This document shows, piece after piece, positions 9,265 through 17,845 of a stretch of 64,000 nt of DNA. Each line of letters begins with the position of its first letter. Within the stretch, counting starts at the first letter, position 1. Both the position numbers and the translations under genes were made by a program. The notes beneath the pieces are model-generated. The model was not told the origin of the DNA. It did not search any database and saw only the letters and a list, made by a program, of their open reading frames with translations. This stretch comes from Paenibacillus_E sp052115445 (GTDB lineage: Bacteria > Bacillota > Bacilli > Paenibacillales > NBRC-103111), in assembly GCF_052115445.1 (NCBI RefSeq), contig NZ_JBFRGR010000002.1, positions 124,001 to 188,000 of the forward strand. The letters are read 5' to 3'.

Positions 9265-9421
9265 GGTACCGGTGATCTCATCATCATCAGCACCTGTTCC
9301 CAAGTATGCTTCTCCCGTCCGAATATGAATACCGCCTAGTTCTCATTTCAATTGTATTTTCCTAAGAAATACGAGCGTTCTGAGAAATCATCAGCCCGTA
9401 TTAGAAATCGGCAGTAGCTAT
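9265..9421 (-). promoter_or_regulatory. Promoter and 5' leader B of the importer operon
   Basis: On the minus strand this copy shares CGATTTCTAA (9401-9410), GGGCTGAT, TACAAT (9351-9356), AGAACTAGGC and AACAGGTGC with leader A at 2095-2244. The 5' part of the leader can pair GTATTC (9327-9332) with GAAGCATAC (9303-9312 region), and GGTGC (9290-9294) with GTACC (9265-9270). The segment from CGATTTCTAA to TACAAT has identical length in both copies. A poor -35 and an upstream conserved box suggest activation by the AraC protein encoded next door at 9457-11817; that link is inferred. Confidence 0.65.
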
Positions 9422-9425
9422 TTCG

Positions 9426-9454
9426 AAAAAAATAAGCAGCCCCTCAAGGCTGCT
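9426..9454 (-). terminator. Rho-independent terminator of the AraC regulator gene
   Basis: A 7-bp perfect stem, AGCAGCC / GGCTGCT (9435-9441 with 9448-9454), is followed on the minus strand by a run of seven T (complement of 9426-9432). It lies directly after the stop of the regulator at 9457 and separates it from the importer promoter. Confidence 0.9.
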
Positions 9455-9456
9455 CT

Positions 9457-11817
9457 TTAAGTGTCTGAGCCGGTATTCTCCGTTAAGCTCGTTTCACGAT
9501 ATTTTCCTGGCGTTACACCTTCAAGCTTCTTAAAGGCTCGGATGAAGACGACATCATTGTTGTAACCGACCTTCTGTGCAATCTGGACAATCGTCAGTTC
9601 TTTGTTTTGCATGAGCTGCTTCGCTTGAAGAATCCGTTTCGTCGTGATGTAATCCAGCAGATTCTGCCCTTGATGTTTTTTGAAGAATGTGGACAAATAC
9701 TGCGGTGTCATCTGGATACGTTCCGCAATCTGTGCAACCCCTAGGTTGGAGTCACCTAGATTATCGTGCACGATACCGACAATTTCCTGAAGTCTACTCG
9801 AGCTGTGATCCGAACGATCAAGATTAAACGAACGGGTAAGCGTCTCGTATAGCTCCTTCGTTTTTGTATACATGCCCTGTGCCGTTGGATAGCTGAATAC
9901 CTCTCTGATCGGATCAAAGTCTGCACCAAGCACTTCTTCTTGATTCGTATTCGTTGAGTTCATAATTTTCAAGAGCGTACTCGTCACATTGAAAAACAAG
10001 GCTTTACCTAGCTCTGGAGTGATCTGATTGGCATCGAAATTCATCGCATACATTTTATCGAGCAATTTCCCTACATTTTCGGCATCGCCGCTGCGCACAA
10101 AATTAATCAACTGAATCTCGATTTCCAACGGATAATAATAGTGCTGCTTCCCATCAACAATTTCCTGGAAATAAATAATGGTATGTTTCCCCTGAATAAG
10201 TCGATATTCAAGCGCCGCCAGTGCTTCTGGATATGAATCGCGAATGGCTTTGGGTCCTTCATGAATGCCACCAATAGCAATGGTGATACCGATTTGGAAG
10301 CGTTGCGACATGATCGTGAAGAGCGAATGGGCAATTTCCCGAATATCCGCTTCAGCGAATTTCTCCCGATTTGCCGATAGATTCATGAGGAGTGCAATCC
10401 GATCACGGTCGAGTTCAAGCGAGTATCCGCGATGATGAGCGGCGATGAGATCCGCACCAATATTTGAGGCAATAAATCTGGCATGGGCCCATTGCTGCTC
10501 ATCTTCACCTAGTAAATGAATATCCTCAAGCTTCACGATAAGAACTGCAAAACGATCACTTACAAATTTGAGATCCATGAACTGCAACGAATCTCCGTTT
10601 GCAGCCGAGATATCCACATCCATGTGTCCATTTAGAAGCCGGGACAAGTAATTGGCCCGAATGAAAGGCGCTTGCTGCGCCAAGGTACTCCGCAGATGTT
10701 TCTCTTCATGGATAGAGCCTTCAACGGTTAGCCTGATAAACTCATATTCATTCGAGAAAGGACGCTTGATCAACTCTTTTCCAGACATAATCGCATTCAC
10801 GGTTTTCTGCAGCGGTTTATACGTACGATATACCCCGATGCTGACGGCAATGAGTCCGGCAAACAAACAGAGGATGAATAGACCGACTGACCAACTTTTG
10901 ATTTGATTCACCTGCTGCATGAAAACATCGTTTGGCATAATGGATACGTATTTCCATCCTGCTTTCTGCGAAGAGGAAACGGATACCACTTGATCTACAC
11001 TTGCGAGTCGGTAATCGAATGGTTCTGTGCTGCCATGTATACGAGCTAGTAAATCAGACGGAAACGGGGTCTCACTGTTGCTCATAATCGTTTTTCCTGC
11101 ATCATCAATAATGTAGACTAAACTATGGCTTGCCGATTCCATCTGTGCAAACAATTGCTTCACCTGATCGACGTCGATCAAAACGATAAAGCTTCCCAGA
11201 TTTTGAGATTGTGAATGAACAGGGAGTGACTGTATATACGTAATAACATCCTTCGGTGTTTGATCGGATCCATTGGATACCGAACTGAGCGGCAAGTACG
11301 ACATACGGTGCTCCTGATCCAAAAGCTGAAGCCAACTTTCATACGACATGTCCTTATAGGAGTAGTAGAGGGAATAAAAGATACGCGAATTCGTCACCAA
11401 ATCCGATTTGACAATCGAATCACTGCTTGCGAAGTACACATAGTAATCTAAAATGAAGCTGCTAGTCATACTGTGATACTTGCTCATCTTGTCCCGCATG
11501 AATTGGATAAATTCGTATTTGTCCGTATCCGTCGAGTTTGAGGGAATTCTAAGCATATAGTCCAGCTTCGGATCAAACACGACTTGGCGCATTAACGTAT
11601 CCACTTCCGATAATTTGTTATCAAGTGACAGTTTCAGCTGCTCCAGCATGGCTACATTGGATCTTGTCGAGCTCTTCTCCAAGCTTTGTTCTACCTTCGC
11701 GTACAGAAAAAGCCCCATTGCAAGCGGTATCAATAAAATAAATAAATTGGAGGCGATGATCGTTGAAAGTGCACTTTTGCGACTATTGAAAAGACGTATA
11801 AGGAAAGGCATTTTCAA
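9457..11817 (-). CDS. Membrane-anchored AraC-family regulator, YesS-like
   Basis: This 786-aa protein has two transmembrane segments (about residues 18-40 and 310-330) flanking an extracellular sensor region of Cache type. A central cytoplasmic region follows, then a C-terminal AraC double helix-turn-helix (IAERIQMTPQYLSTFFKK... and IAQKVGYNNDVVFIRAFKK). The layout matches Bacillus YesS/YtdP regulators of pectin and oligosaccharide use. It probably senses a sugar or sugar-loaded binding protein outside and activates the adjacent operon at 9222 and perhaps the secreted gene at 2036. The start is TTG at 11817 or ATG at 11811; neither has a strong ribosome site. It is separately transcribed and ends in its own terminator. 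Confidence 0.88.
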   Translation of the reverse strand: MKMPFLIRLFNSRKSALSTIIASNLFILLIPLAMGLFLYAKVEQSLEKSSTRSNVAMLEQLKLSLDNKLSEVDTLMRQVVFDPKLDYMLRIPSNSTDTDKYEFIQFMRDKMSKYHSMTSSFILDYYVYFASSDSIVKSDLVTNSRIFYSLYYSYKDMSYESWLQLLDQEHRMSYLPLSSVSNGSDQTPKDVITYIQSLPVHSQSQNLGSFIVLIDVDQVKQLFAQMESASHSLVYIIDDAGKTIMSNSETPFPSDLLARIHGSTEPFDYRLASVDQVVSVSSSQKAGWKYVSIMPNDVFMQQVNQIKSWSVGLFILCLFAGLIAVSIGVYRTYKPLQKTVNAIMSGKELIKRPFSNEYEFIRLTVEGSIHEEKHLRSTLAQQAPFIRANYLSRLLNGHMDVDISAANGDSLQFMDLKFVSDRFAVLIVKLEDIHLLGEDEQQWAHARFIASNIGADLIAAHHRGYSLELDRDRIALLMNLSANREKFAEADIREIAHSLFTIMSQRFQIGITIAIGGIHEGPKAIRDSYPEALAALEYRLIQGKHTIIYFQEIVDGKQHYYYPLEIEIQLINFVRSGDAENVGKLLDKMYAMNFDANQITPELGKALFFNVTSTLLKIMNSTNTNQEEVLGADFDPIREVFSYPTAQGMYTKTKELYETLTRSFNLDRSDHSSSRLQEIVGIVHDNLGDSNLGVAQIAERIQMTPQYLSTFFKKHQGQNLLDYITTKRILQAKQLMQNKELTIVQIAQKVGYNNDVVFIRAFKKLEGVTPGKYRETSLTENTGSDT

Positions 11818-11961
11818 ACCAAGTTCACCATCCAGTCCGAGAACGAATTTACTAAAAATTGTAGCCTCTCTTCATCAAAGTTGCAATATCGCATTTTACG
11901 TTCTATCGAGGTAGGGCACCTAAGAACGGACATTAGGACATAAATAACATCCTTGTGAACA

Positions 11962-11990
11962 TTGTCTTATGAATCAAATATCTCTAGAAT
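11962..11990 (+). promoter_or_regulatory. Likely sigma-A promoter of the aldo/keto reductase gene
   Basis: TTGTCT (11962-11967) and TAGAAT (11985-11990) are separated by 17 nt, and the gene starts 30 nt downstream at 12020. Four of six and five of six bases match consensus. Confidence 0.55.
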
Positions 11991-12019
11991 GAAACGTATT
12001 CACACCATTAGGAGGTTCA

Positions 12020-13015
12020 ATGATGAGTTATTCAGCTAGTACATCCAGATATGATTCCATGACTTATAACCGAAGTGGTCGCAGCGGCCTGAAGCTGCCA
12101 GCCATTTCGTTAGGACTTTGGCATAATTTCGGCGGGATTGACACGTTTGAGAATGGCAGAACGATGCTCAAGAGAGCGTTTGATTTGGGGATTACGCATT
12201 TCGATTTAGCGAATAATTACGGACCGCCGCCTGGTTCAGCAGAAGAAATGTTCGGGAAGATGCTCAAAGGTGATCTTGCTGCCTATCGAGACGAACTTAT
12301 CATTTCGACGAAAGCGGGATATTACATGTGGCCGGGGCCTTACGGGGAATGGGGTTCCAAGAAGAACTTGATTGCCAGCTTGGACCAAAGCTTGAAGCGG
12401 ATGCAAGTGGACTATGTCGACATCTTTTATCATCACCGTCCAGATCCGAATACACCGCTTGAAGAAACGATGGCTGCACTGCATCAAATCGTTCAACAAG
12501 GCAAAGCGCTATACGTTGGTATTTCTAACTATAAGCCTGAAGAAACCAAAGAAGCCTCCCGTATCTTGAAACGACTTGGGACGCCTTGTGTGATTCATCA
12601 ACCGAGTTATTCCATGATGAACCGTTGGATTGAAGATGGTCTTCAGGATGTGTTGGAAGAGGAAGGAATCGGCTCGATTGCCTTTTCACCGTTGTTCAAA
12701 GGGATTCTTACAGACCGTTATTTGAACGGTATCGATCCGGATTCACGAGCTGCAAGCTCAAGTGTATTCCTTAAAGAATCCGATATTAATGAAGAACGAA
12801 TTTCGAAGGTCAGACAATTAAACATACTTGCAGCTGAACGTGGCCAGAAAATGTCTCAGATGGCACTAGCGTGGGTGTTGCGCGGTGGTCGAGTCACATC
12901 AGCTCTTATCGGTGCGAGTAAAGTCAGCCAAATTGAAGATGCGGTTGATGCATTGAAAGTGGCCACATTTACCCAAGAGGAATTAGACCTTATCGATGGG
13001 ATTTTGAATTCCTAA
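12020..13015 (+). CDS. Aldo/keto reductase
   Basis: This 331-aa cytoplasmic NADPH-dependent oxidoreductase has a TIM-barrel fold. Visible signatures are FDLANNYGPPPGSAEEMFG (catalytic Asp and Tyr), STKAGYYMWPGPYGEWGSKKNL (Lys) and DIFYHHRPDPNTPLEE (His). The WPGPYGEWGSKK insert resembles the YghZ/Gpr subgroup, which reduces L-glyceraldehyde 3-phosphate and methylglyoxal; the physiological substrate here is not known. GGAGG precedes two adjacent ATG codons (12020 and 12023); the second is better spaced. The gene stands alone, divergent from the AraC regulator gene on the left and convergent with the one on the right. Confidence 0.9.
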   Translation: MMSYSASTSRYDSMTYNRSGRSGLKLPAISLGLWHNFGGIDTFENGRTMLKRAFDLGITHFDLANNYGPPPGSAEEMFGKMLKGDLAAYRDELIISTKAGYYMWPGPYGEWGSKKNLIASLDQSLKRMQVDYVDIFYHHRPDPNTPLEETMAALHQIVQQGKALYVGISNYKPEETKEASRILKRLGTPCVIHQPSYSMMNRWIEDGLQDVLEEEGIGSIAFSPLFKGILTDRYLNGIDPDSRAASSSVFLKESDINEERISKVRQLNILAAERGQKMSQMALAWVLRGGRVTSALIGASKVSQIEDAVDALKVATFTQEELDLIDGILNS

Positions 13016-13050
13016 GCTGACGCAAACTCGGGCGAATATCAGGCGTTCTT

Positions 13051-13878
13051 CTATGTCTGATTCCGAAATTGTTTCGGGGATACACCTTTTACGCGCTTAA
13101 ACATTTTGGAGAAGATCAATTGATCCTGATACCCGACCGAGTTCGCAATTTCCCCTATGGCATAGTTGCTCCTCTCCAGTAATTCACTTGCTTTATTCAT
13201 CCGATATTGCAGGAGATATTGCTGGGGAGGCAGCCCTGTCGCTTCTTTGAAAATAGCCGAAAAATATTTACGATCCAGCTTCAGAAGTGCAGCAAGCCCC
13301 TCGATCGAAATAGGCTCATTGTAATGAGCATGGATAAATTCCATAGCTTGGATCATATAACTATCCCATTTAGTAGGAAGTACATCCCCAACCGAAGAGG
13401 CGGGAGCCGCTTCAAGCAGTGCCGTCATAAATTCATACAAGTTGACTTTCAGCTGTAAATCAGCACTATGGGTATGGGCATTAGCCTCCGTTAATTGTTC
13501 ATACATGCTCGGCATAACTTTCCGATCCATTGGAAAAACGGGCTGCTCCGGCGATAATCGTGTTCGAGATAAGATCGATTCCACTTGTACCCCTTGAAAG
13601 CCAATCCACGAATACGTCCAAGGCTCAGCCTCATCCGCTTCATAATAGCTAATCACATGTGGGTATATGAGAAATCCCTGCCCTGGATTCAGCTGATGTG
13701 TCTCATTTCCGATTCGGACAATTCCCGTGCCTTTATGAATAAAATGAATCTTGTACAAATCACGAACCCCTGGCCCTACGGTATGACCGGGTTTACAATC
13801 CTCTTTGCCCCAATACAACAAATGTAGATCCGGATCCTTCCGATATAAACGTTCCTGATTGTAATGAAAGATCGCCAT
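13051..13878 (-). CDS. AraC-family regulator with cupin sensor domain
   Basis: This 275-aa soluble protein has an N-terminal AraC-binding cupin domain (HFIHKGTGIVRIGNETHQLNPGQG). The C-terminal half is an AraC DNA-binding domain (IEGLAALLKLDRKYFSAIFKEATG, IGEIANSVGYQDQLIFSKMFKRVKGVSP). Such proteins sense small sugars or sugar acids and activate nearby catabolic genes. The closest neighbours are the convergent aldo/keto reductase and the pentapeptide protein, so no target is obvious. ATG at 13878 has GGAGG about 11 nt upstream. Confidence 0.9.
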   Translation of the reverse strand: MAIFHYNQERLYRKDPDLHLLYWGKEDCKPGHTVGPGVRDLYKIHFIHKGTGIVRIGNETHQLNPGQGFLIYPHVISYYEADEAEPWTYSWIGFQGVQVESILSRTRLSPEQPVFPMDRKVMPSMYEQLTEANAHTHSADLQLKVNLYEFMTALLEAAPASSVGDVLPTKWDSYMIQAMEFIHAHYNEPISIEGLAALLKLDRKYFSAIFKEATGLPPQQYLLQYRMNKASELLERSNYAIGEIANSVGYQDQLIFSKMFKRVKGVSPKQFRNQT

Positions 13879-13925
13879 TCGTTACCATCGCCTCCTCTGT
13901 GCACAGACATTATACCATAAAGGGA

Positions 13926-14534
13926 TTATCCATTTATCTTGGCACCATGAGAAAGCGTAAATAAGACAGCTTGCTCTCGGTCCATTCGCATGCCCGTGAT
14001 GGAAAATGTTTTGAAATCTACGCCAGCCATTTGGGCACCTCTCACATCGGTGTCTTGTAGCTTGGCTTTTGCGAAGATTGCCATGGTTAGATCACAATCT
14101 CTTAAATCAGCTTTTTCCAAGTTAGATCCGGAGAAATCAGCTTCATGAAAATTAACCCCGCGCAAATCCTGTCTTACTAATCGACTAAGCCTTAAATTCG
14201 TATAAGACCAATCCCCGCGATTAATCGTAATCCCATCTAAATTCGCGTTCGAGAAATCCGATCCCATCATTTTACAGTTATCGAATTTGGTAACGAACAG
14301 ATTGGCACCATTAAAGGTGCAATTTTCAAAAGCGGATTCTTTATGTAGGGAGCCATTTAACGAAGCTCCGCGAAAGTCACATGCAATGAAGCGACAGTTA
14401 CTGGTATTAATCTCATCTAAAGAACCGTTCGCAAACGAGCATCCATCAAATATGCAACTAATCAGCTCGCCGTATCTTAAATCTTGCGTACCAAAGTTAA
14501 CTCCTGAATAAGTCTGATTCATTTGCTGAAACAT
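13926..14534 (-). CDS. Pentapeptide-repeat protein
   Basis: This 202-aa protein consists mostly of pentapeptide repeats with central Leu/Phe every fifth residue (for example CTFNGANLF, SDFSNANLDG, VNFHEADFSGSNLEKADLRDCDL), predicted to form a right-handed quadrilateral beta-helix. Some family members (Qnr, MfpA) protect DNA gyrase by mimicking DNA; most have no known role, and nothing here proves a Qnr function. ATG at 14534 is chosen because AGGAGG lies 6 nt upstream; the frame is open further up but without a ribosome site. Confidence 0.88.
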   Translation of the reverse strand: MFQQMNQTYSGVNFGTQDLRYGELISCIFDGCSFANGSLDEINTSNCRFIACDFRGASLNGSLHKESAFENCTFNGANLFVTKFDNCKMMGSDFSNANLDGITINRGDWSYTNLRLSRLVRQDLRGVNFHEADFSGSNLEKADLRDCDLTMAIFAKAKLQDTDVRGAQMAGVDFKTFSITGMRMDREQAVLFTLSHGAKING

Positions 14535-14632
14535 GAACTGCCTCCTAAGTGTAGTTATTTTAATATAGCACACGGCAGTCAAGTACCTGCATACCATCGA
14601 TTGAAAGTCAATAATTTTATTTTTTTCATAAG

Positions 14633-14682
14633 AAAAAACGCCACCATGGCTTCAACTTGAAGCTTCCGATGTCGCTTTATTC
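14633..14682 (-). terminator. Terminator of the SDR gene
   Basis: Downstream of the SDR stop (14733), the minus strand can fold GAAGCTTCAAGTTGAAGC-type hairpins with outer pairing around GCGAC / GTGGC, followed by TTTTTT (complement of 14633-14638). Confidence 0.6.
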
Positions 14683-14732
14683 ATAAGAAACCATCATATA
14701 AGAAAAAAAGCCATCTGCAAAGGGAAGCAAAC

Positions 14733-15614
14733 TCAGAAACCATTCTCCTGAGCGTACCTTCCCCAATGTGGACTGCGCCCATCGATATCGATGAAGCCAT
14801 AGTCGTCGGACAAAGACCAGGAACTTAGCAGTTGCCCGGATTTCTCCGCCACTTGCGGATCAGCAGCGAGTGCGGCTATCCCCCGAGCAAGGAAATAGGG
14901 GGTCTCGGACTGTAAGAAATGTATGTCCTGCTCGCTAGCATCACGCCAATTCTCCTCCTGCACCCCGAAATAATCCAGCATCGCTTCAGATCGAAGGAAA
15001 CCTGGCGTTACAGCAAGTGCAGTCACACCGTGCGGTTTCAGATCAGCGGCCATCGCCTGCGCCAGATGAGAAACTCCGATTTTGGCCAGACTATAATACA
15101 AGTTACCCCGATAGTGATAGCCGACACCATCTGTAATTTCTACAATTAGCCCAGCCTTGCGTTCAACCATCAAAGGAGCCGCGTAGTAGGCAGTCATGAT
15201 ATGAGAGTGAACAGCTTGTTTCTGAATCAACAGCCCGTTTGTGAGAGAGGACTCCCAGAAGCCTTTGCCCCATTCGGTAAGCGGGTCACCTCCCCAGAGA
15301 TCATTCACAAGAATATCCAGTCGCCCCTGCTGCTCACTCTTAATCTGATTGAACAGCGCCACAACATCCTCTTCCTTCGTATGATCCATGCAGACTGCGA
15401 TGCCTTCGCCCCCTGCTTGCGTTACAAGTTCAGCCGTTTCCTCAATCGTCTCTGGCCGGTTCATCGGCGATCGCTTCGCCCGCGTCGAACGTCCTGTCAC
15501 ATAGACTGTTGCGCCAGCACGGCCGAGCTCAATTGCAATCGCACGCCCAGCTCCCCGAGTCGCTCCTGCCACCAAGGCAATTTGATTGTGCAATGGTTGA
15601 TTTGTCGTAGTCAT
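14733..15614 (-). CDS. Short-chain dehydrogenase/reductase
   Basis: This 293-aa Rossmann-fold oxidoreductase has the nucleotide-binding motif AGATRGAGRA near the N-terminus, an NDLWGG segment in place of the usual NNAG, and the catalytic YxxxK as YYSLAKIG. Arg residues after the second strand (TGRSTRAKR) favour NADPH. ATG at 15614 has GAAGGAG 8 nt upstream. It is divergently transcribed from the WYL regulator at 15748 across 133 bp, which suggests that regulator controls it. The substrate is unknown. Confidence 0.9.
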   Translation of the reverse strand: MTTTNQPLHNQIALVAGATRGAGRAIAIELGRAGATVYVTGRSTRAKRSPMNRPETIEETAELVTQAGGEGIAVCMDHTKEEDVVALFNQIKSEQQGRLDILVNDLWGGDPLTEWGKGFWESSLTNGLLIQKQAVHSHIMTAYYAAPLMVERKAGLIVEITDGVGYHYRGNLYYSLAKIGVSHLAQAMAADLKPHGVTALAVTPGFLRSEAMLDYFGVQEENWRDASEQDIHFLQSETPYFLARGIAALAADPQVAEKSGQLLSSWSLSDDYGFIDIDGRSPHWGRYAQENGF

Positions 15615-15747
15615 GGAACCAACTCCTTCAATGATTAGATAGTAGACTGTAAATATCTTAAACTTAGTCTAATTGTAGCTAATGAATCATGTCATCTGTT
15701 GTCATATATGTGTGTTAGAATCAAATTACACATGAAGGGGGATGCAA

Positions 15748-16746
15748 ATGAGAGCGGATCGGTTATTGCAAATTATGATGTTGTTGCAAACACGCGGCGG
15801 CATGACGACTCGAGAGTTAGCCGCGAGACTGGAAGTGTCGGAACGGACAATCCATCGAGATATGGAAGCACTAGGCACAGCGGGAGTTCCCATCTATGCG
15901 GAACGCGGATCTGCAGGTGGTTGGCGGCTAATGGAAGGATATCGAGCGGATTGGGCTGGGCTGCACAAAGATGAGCTGCTAGCATTACTAGCCGCTGAAC
16001 CCCATCGACATTTAACCGATCTCGGTTTCGGAGATGCTTATGAAGCGGCAGTGTTGAAAGTGCTGGCTTCACTCTCTCCTTCGTTGCGACGCGATGCCGA
16101 TTATATGCGCCAACGGGTTTATGTGGATGCGGCAGGCTGGCATCAAAATGTCGAAGAATTACCGTGGTTATCCCTCCTACAGGAAGCCGTGTGGGAAGAC
16201 CGAAAACTTCGACTGCTATACGCCTCAGGTGGCGACTCCGCAGCAAGCGAACGCGTCGTCAGCCCTCTCGGGCTTGTCCTCAAGGGTTCTCTCTGGTATC
16301 TCGTCGCCAGTGGTGTCGAGAAGGAACCCCGCACCTATCGTGTTTCACGCATCCAGGATGCTTCCTTACTGGATGCGCCGGTTGTGCGCCCGGATCACTT
16401 CAACCTCGCTGCTTATTGGCAGCGTTCGGTCGACCTGTTCCGCAGCGGACTTCCACACTACGCGGCGCAAGCACTCGTGCATCCGAGCGTCTCCACTCGG
16501 CTCGAGATGACCCGCTTCGTTCGTGTAGCCGCATGGCACGAGGAACACGAAGAAGCAACCAGTTCGGCAAGCGCCAATGTTCCCGTGATCTGGCGCAAAG
16601 CTGATCTGGAGTTCAACACGCTGAGCTCCGCGTGCGAAATTCTGCTTGGCTTTGGAACCATGGTCCGTGTCTTGGAACCATTAGAGCTCTGTGAAGCTCT
16701 GCTAGAAGCGGCGAACAACATTACTTCTATGTATAGCAGCAAGTGA
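15748..16746 (+). CDS. WYL-domain transcriptional regulator (YafY type)
   Basis: This 332-aa protein has an N-terminal winged helix (TTRELAARLEVSERTIHRDMEALG) followed by a WYL ligand-binding domain (VVSPLGLVLKGSLWYLVASG, RTYRVSRIQDA). ATG at 15748 is preferred because GAAGGGGG ends 6 nt before it; the ATG at 15742 is nearly inside that site. Its head-to-head position with the SDR gene at 15614 suggests it represses that gene and itself; this is inference from layout. Confidence 0.9.
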   Translation: MRADRLLQIMMLLQTRGGMTTRELAARLEVSERTIHRDMEALGTAGVPIYAERGSAGGWRLMEGYRADWAGLHKDELLALLAAEPHRHLTDLGFGDAYEAAVLKVLASLSPSLRRDADYMRQRVYVDAAGWHQNVEELPWLSLLQEAVWEDRKLRLLYASGGDSAASERVVSPLGLVLKGSLWYLVASGVEKEPRTYRVSRIQDASLLDAPVVRPDHFNLAAYWQRSVDLFRSGLPHYAAQALVHPSVSTRLEMTRFVRVAAWHEEHEEATSSASANVPVIWRKADLEFNTLSSACEILLGFGTMVRVLEPLELCEALLEAANNITSMYSSK

Positions 16747-16839
16747 TGACTCACAATAAATATGCTTGCCGCCATGTCCCTATGCTTTTCGCCTATGTAT
16801 CGCACGAACTTGGAAATTTATGGATACTTCGTGAAAGAC

Positions 16840-17370
16840 TCATTCCCTTCTTATCCTTTCCTCTTCTCCCCATCGCAGAGCTTTCTCAACCAAGTGATTG
16901 ATGCGATCTTCTTTCACTTGCTGGTATTGATCATTCGGATAGGACGCTAATATGTCCAGCTTGAGTTGACCGTATTTTGCAGCTTCAGTCGGGTGATGCA
17001 TCAAATAAGCCTTAAAATCTAAATAGGTCAGTATCCTCGAATCCCCCAGCTGATAAATATGAACGTGATGCGTACGTTGTAGATCTCCTTTGGAGAAATA
17101 TCGTCTATTCGGAATGCCATTCTCCCCTCTTACTCGGTATCCAGCATCGATCATTTGCACGTTACATACATCCACTTGCTCGATATTTTTTACGATGATC
17201 AAAATGTCGATAATGGGTTTCGCGTACCCGATTGAGGGCACCGAAGTACTTCCAACGTGATGGATATCAACAATTTCTGATTGAAAAATATCCTGTAGAA
17301 CGTTGGACTCCACCTCAAATTGTTGGTTCCATTCATTTGTCCAAGGTGAAATCATCCATTGTCTCTCCAA
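16840..17370 (-). CDS. GrpB-family protein (UPF0157, nucleotidyltransferase fold)
   Basis: The segment IVDIHHVGSTSVPSIGYAKPIIDILIIV is the GrpB signature, carrying the nucleotidyltransferase-like GS and DxD-type residues. Members are about 170-180 aa, as here. The biochemical role of the family is not established; it belongs to the nucleotidyltransferase superfamily. The start may be TTG at 17370 (AGGAG 8 nt upstream) or ATG at 17355 (GGAGAG 7 nt upstream). Confidence 0.85.
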   Translation of the reverse strand: MERQWMISPWTNEWNQQFEVESNVLQDIFQSEIVDIHHVGSTSVPSIGYAKPIIDILIIVKNIEQVDVCNVQMIDAGYRVRGENGIPNRRYFSKGDLQRTHHVHIYQLGDSRILTYLDFKAYLMHHPTEAAKYGQLKLDILASYPNDQYQQVKEDRINHLVEKALRWGEEERIRRE

Positions 17371-17790
17371 TTCGTTTACTCCTCCTATACGCAGGCTGCT
17401 TCTATCGTACTAGTCGTATTTCCCACTATTTCGATATAAATTGGATAAAACCTCCTCGCGACTTTCGTTGCAGTACGTTGCATACTTGTACTAACTGGAA
17501 AATATACAGCTATTTACGAGAATTTTCCTCGAAATTTCGATTTAACTGGAAAACATGTAGTTAATATCGGCTCTTTTGCTCAGATTGGGTGAAATGGTTA
17601 AAATTAACTGTAGGTTATCCATTTATTCTGCGTTTAATTGGAAAATTTTAAAATTTAACTACATAAAATCCATCTATTTGCCGGGAGCTGGGGGCCGGGA
17701 GCTGGGAGCCAGGGGCTGGGAGCTGGGAGCCCGGAGCCGGGAGCTGGGAGCCCGGGGCAGGGACCGCAATCGCCAAATCAGGCGAAAACC
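17371..17790. other. Intergenic region with degenerate repeats, no gene seen
   Basis: The stretch between the GrpB-like gene and the terminator of the acyltransferase gene holds no convincing gene. From about 17484 to 17680 it contains two degenerate copies of TAACTGGAAAAyATrTAG (17487 and 17543 regions). Two copies of a related ATTTAACTrcATaaaATCCATyTATT block follow near 17600 and 17656. The G-rich heptamer array (17683-17766) comes next. An apparent 129-codon plus-strand frame across the heptamers is judged not to be a gene. Confidence 0.5.
17683..17766 (+). repeat. Heptanucleotide tandem repeat, 12 units, G-rich
   Basis: Twelve consecutive 7-nt units with consensus GGGAGCT/C follow one another without a break (GGGAGCT, GGGGGCC, GGGAGCT, GGGAGCC and so on). 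Local GC is about 80 percent in otherwise AT-rich intergenic DNA. The regularly spaced GGG runs on the plus strand could form G-quadruplexes. Confidence 0.9.
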
Positions 17791-17819
17791 AAAAAGGAGC
17801 ATTGCCGCGGCAAGCTCCT
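17791..17819 (-). terminator. Terminator of the GNAT-like acyltransferase gene
   Basis: AGGAGC (17795-17800) pairs with GCTCCT (17814-17819), with an inner TTGCC/GGCAA extension. On the minus strand it is followed by TTTTT (complement of 17791-17795). Confidence 0.88.
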
Positions 17820-17845
17820 CCAACTATCGTTTCTCGATAGTGTCC

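Noticed and set aside
13926..14534. Qnr-type quinolone resistance protein
   Set aside because: The protein is a pentapeptide-repeat protein, but nothing in the sequence distinguishes a gyrase-protecting Qnr from other family members.
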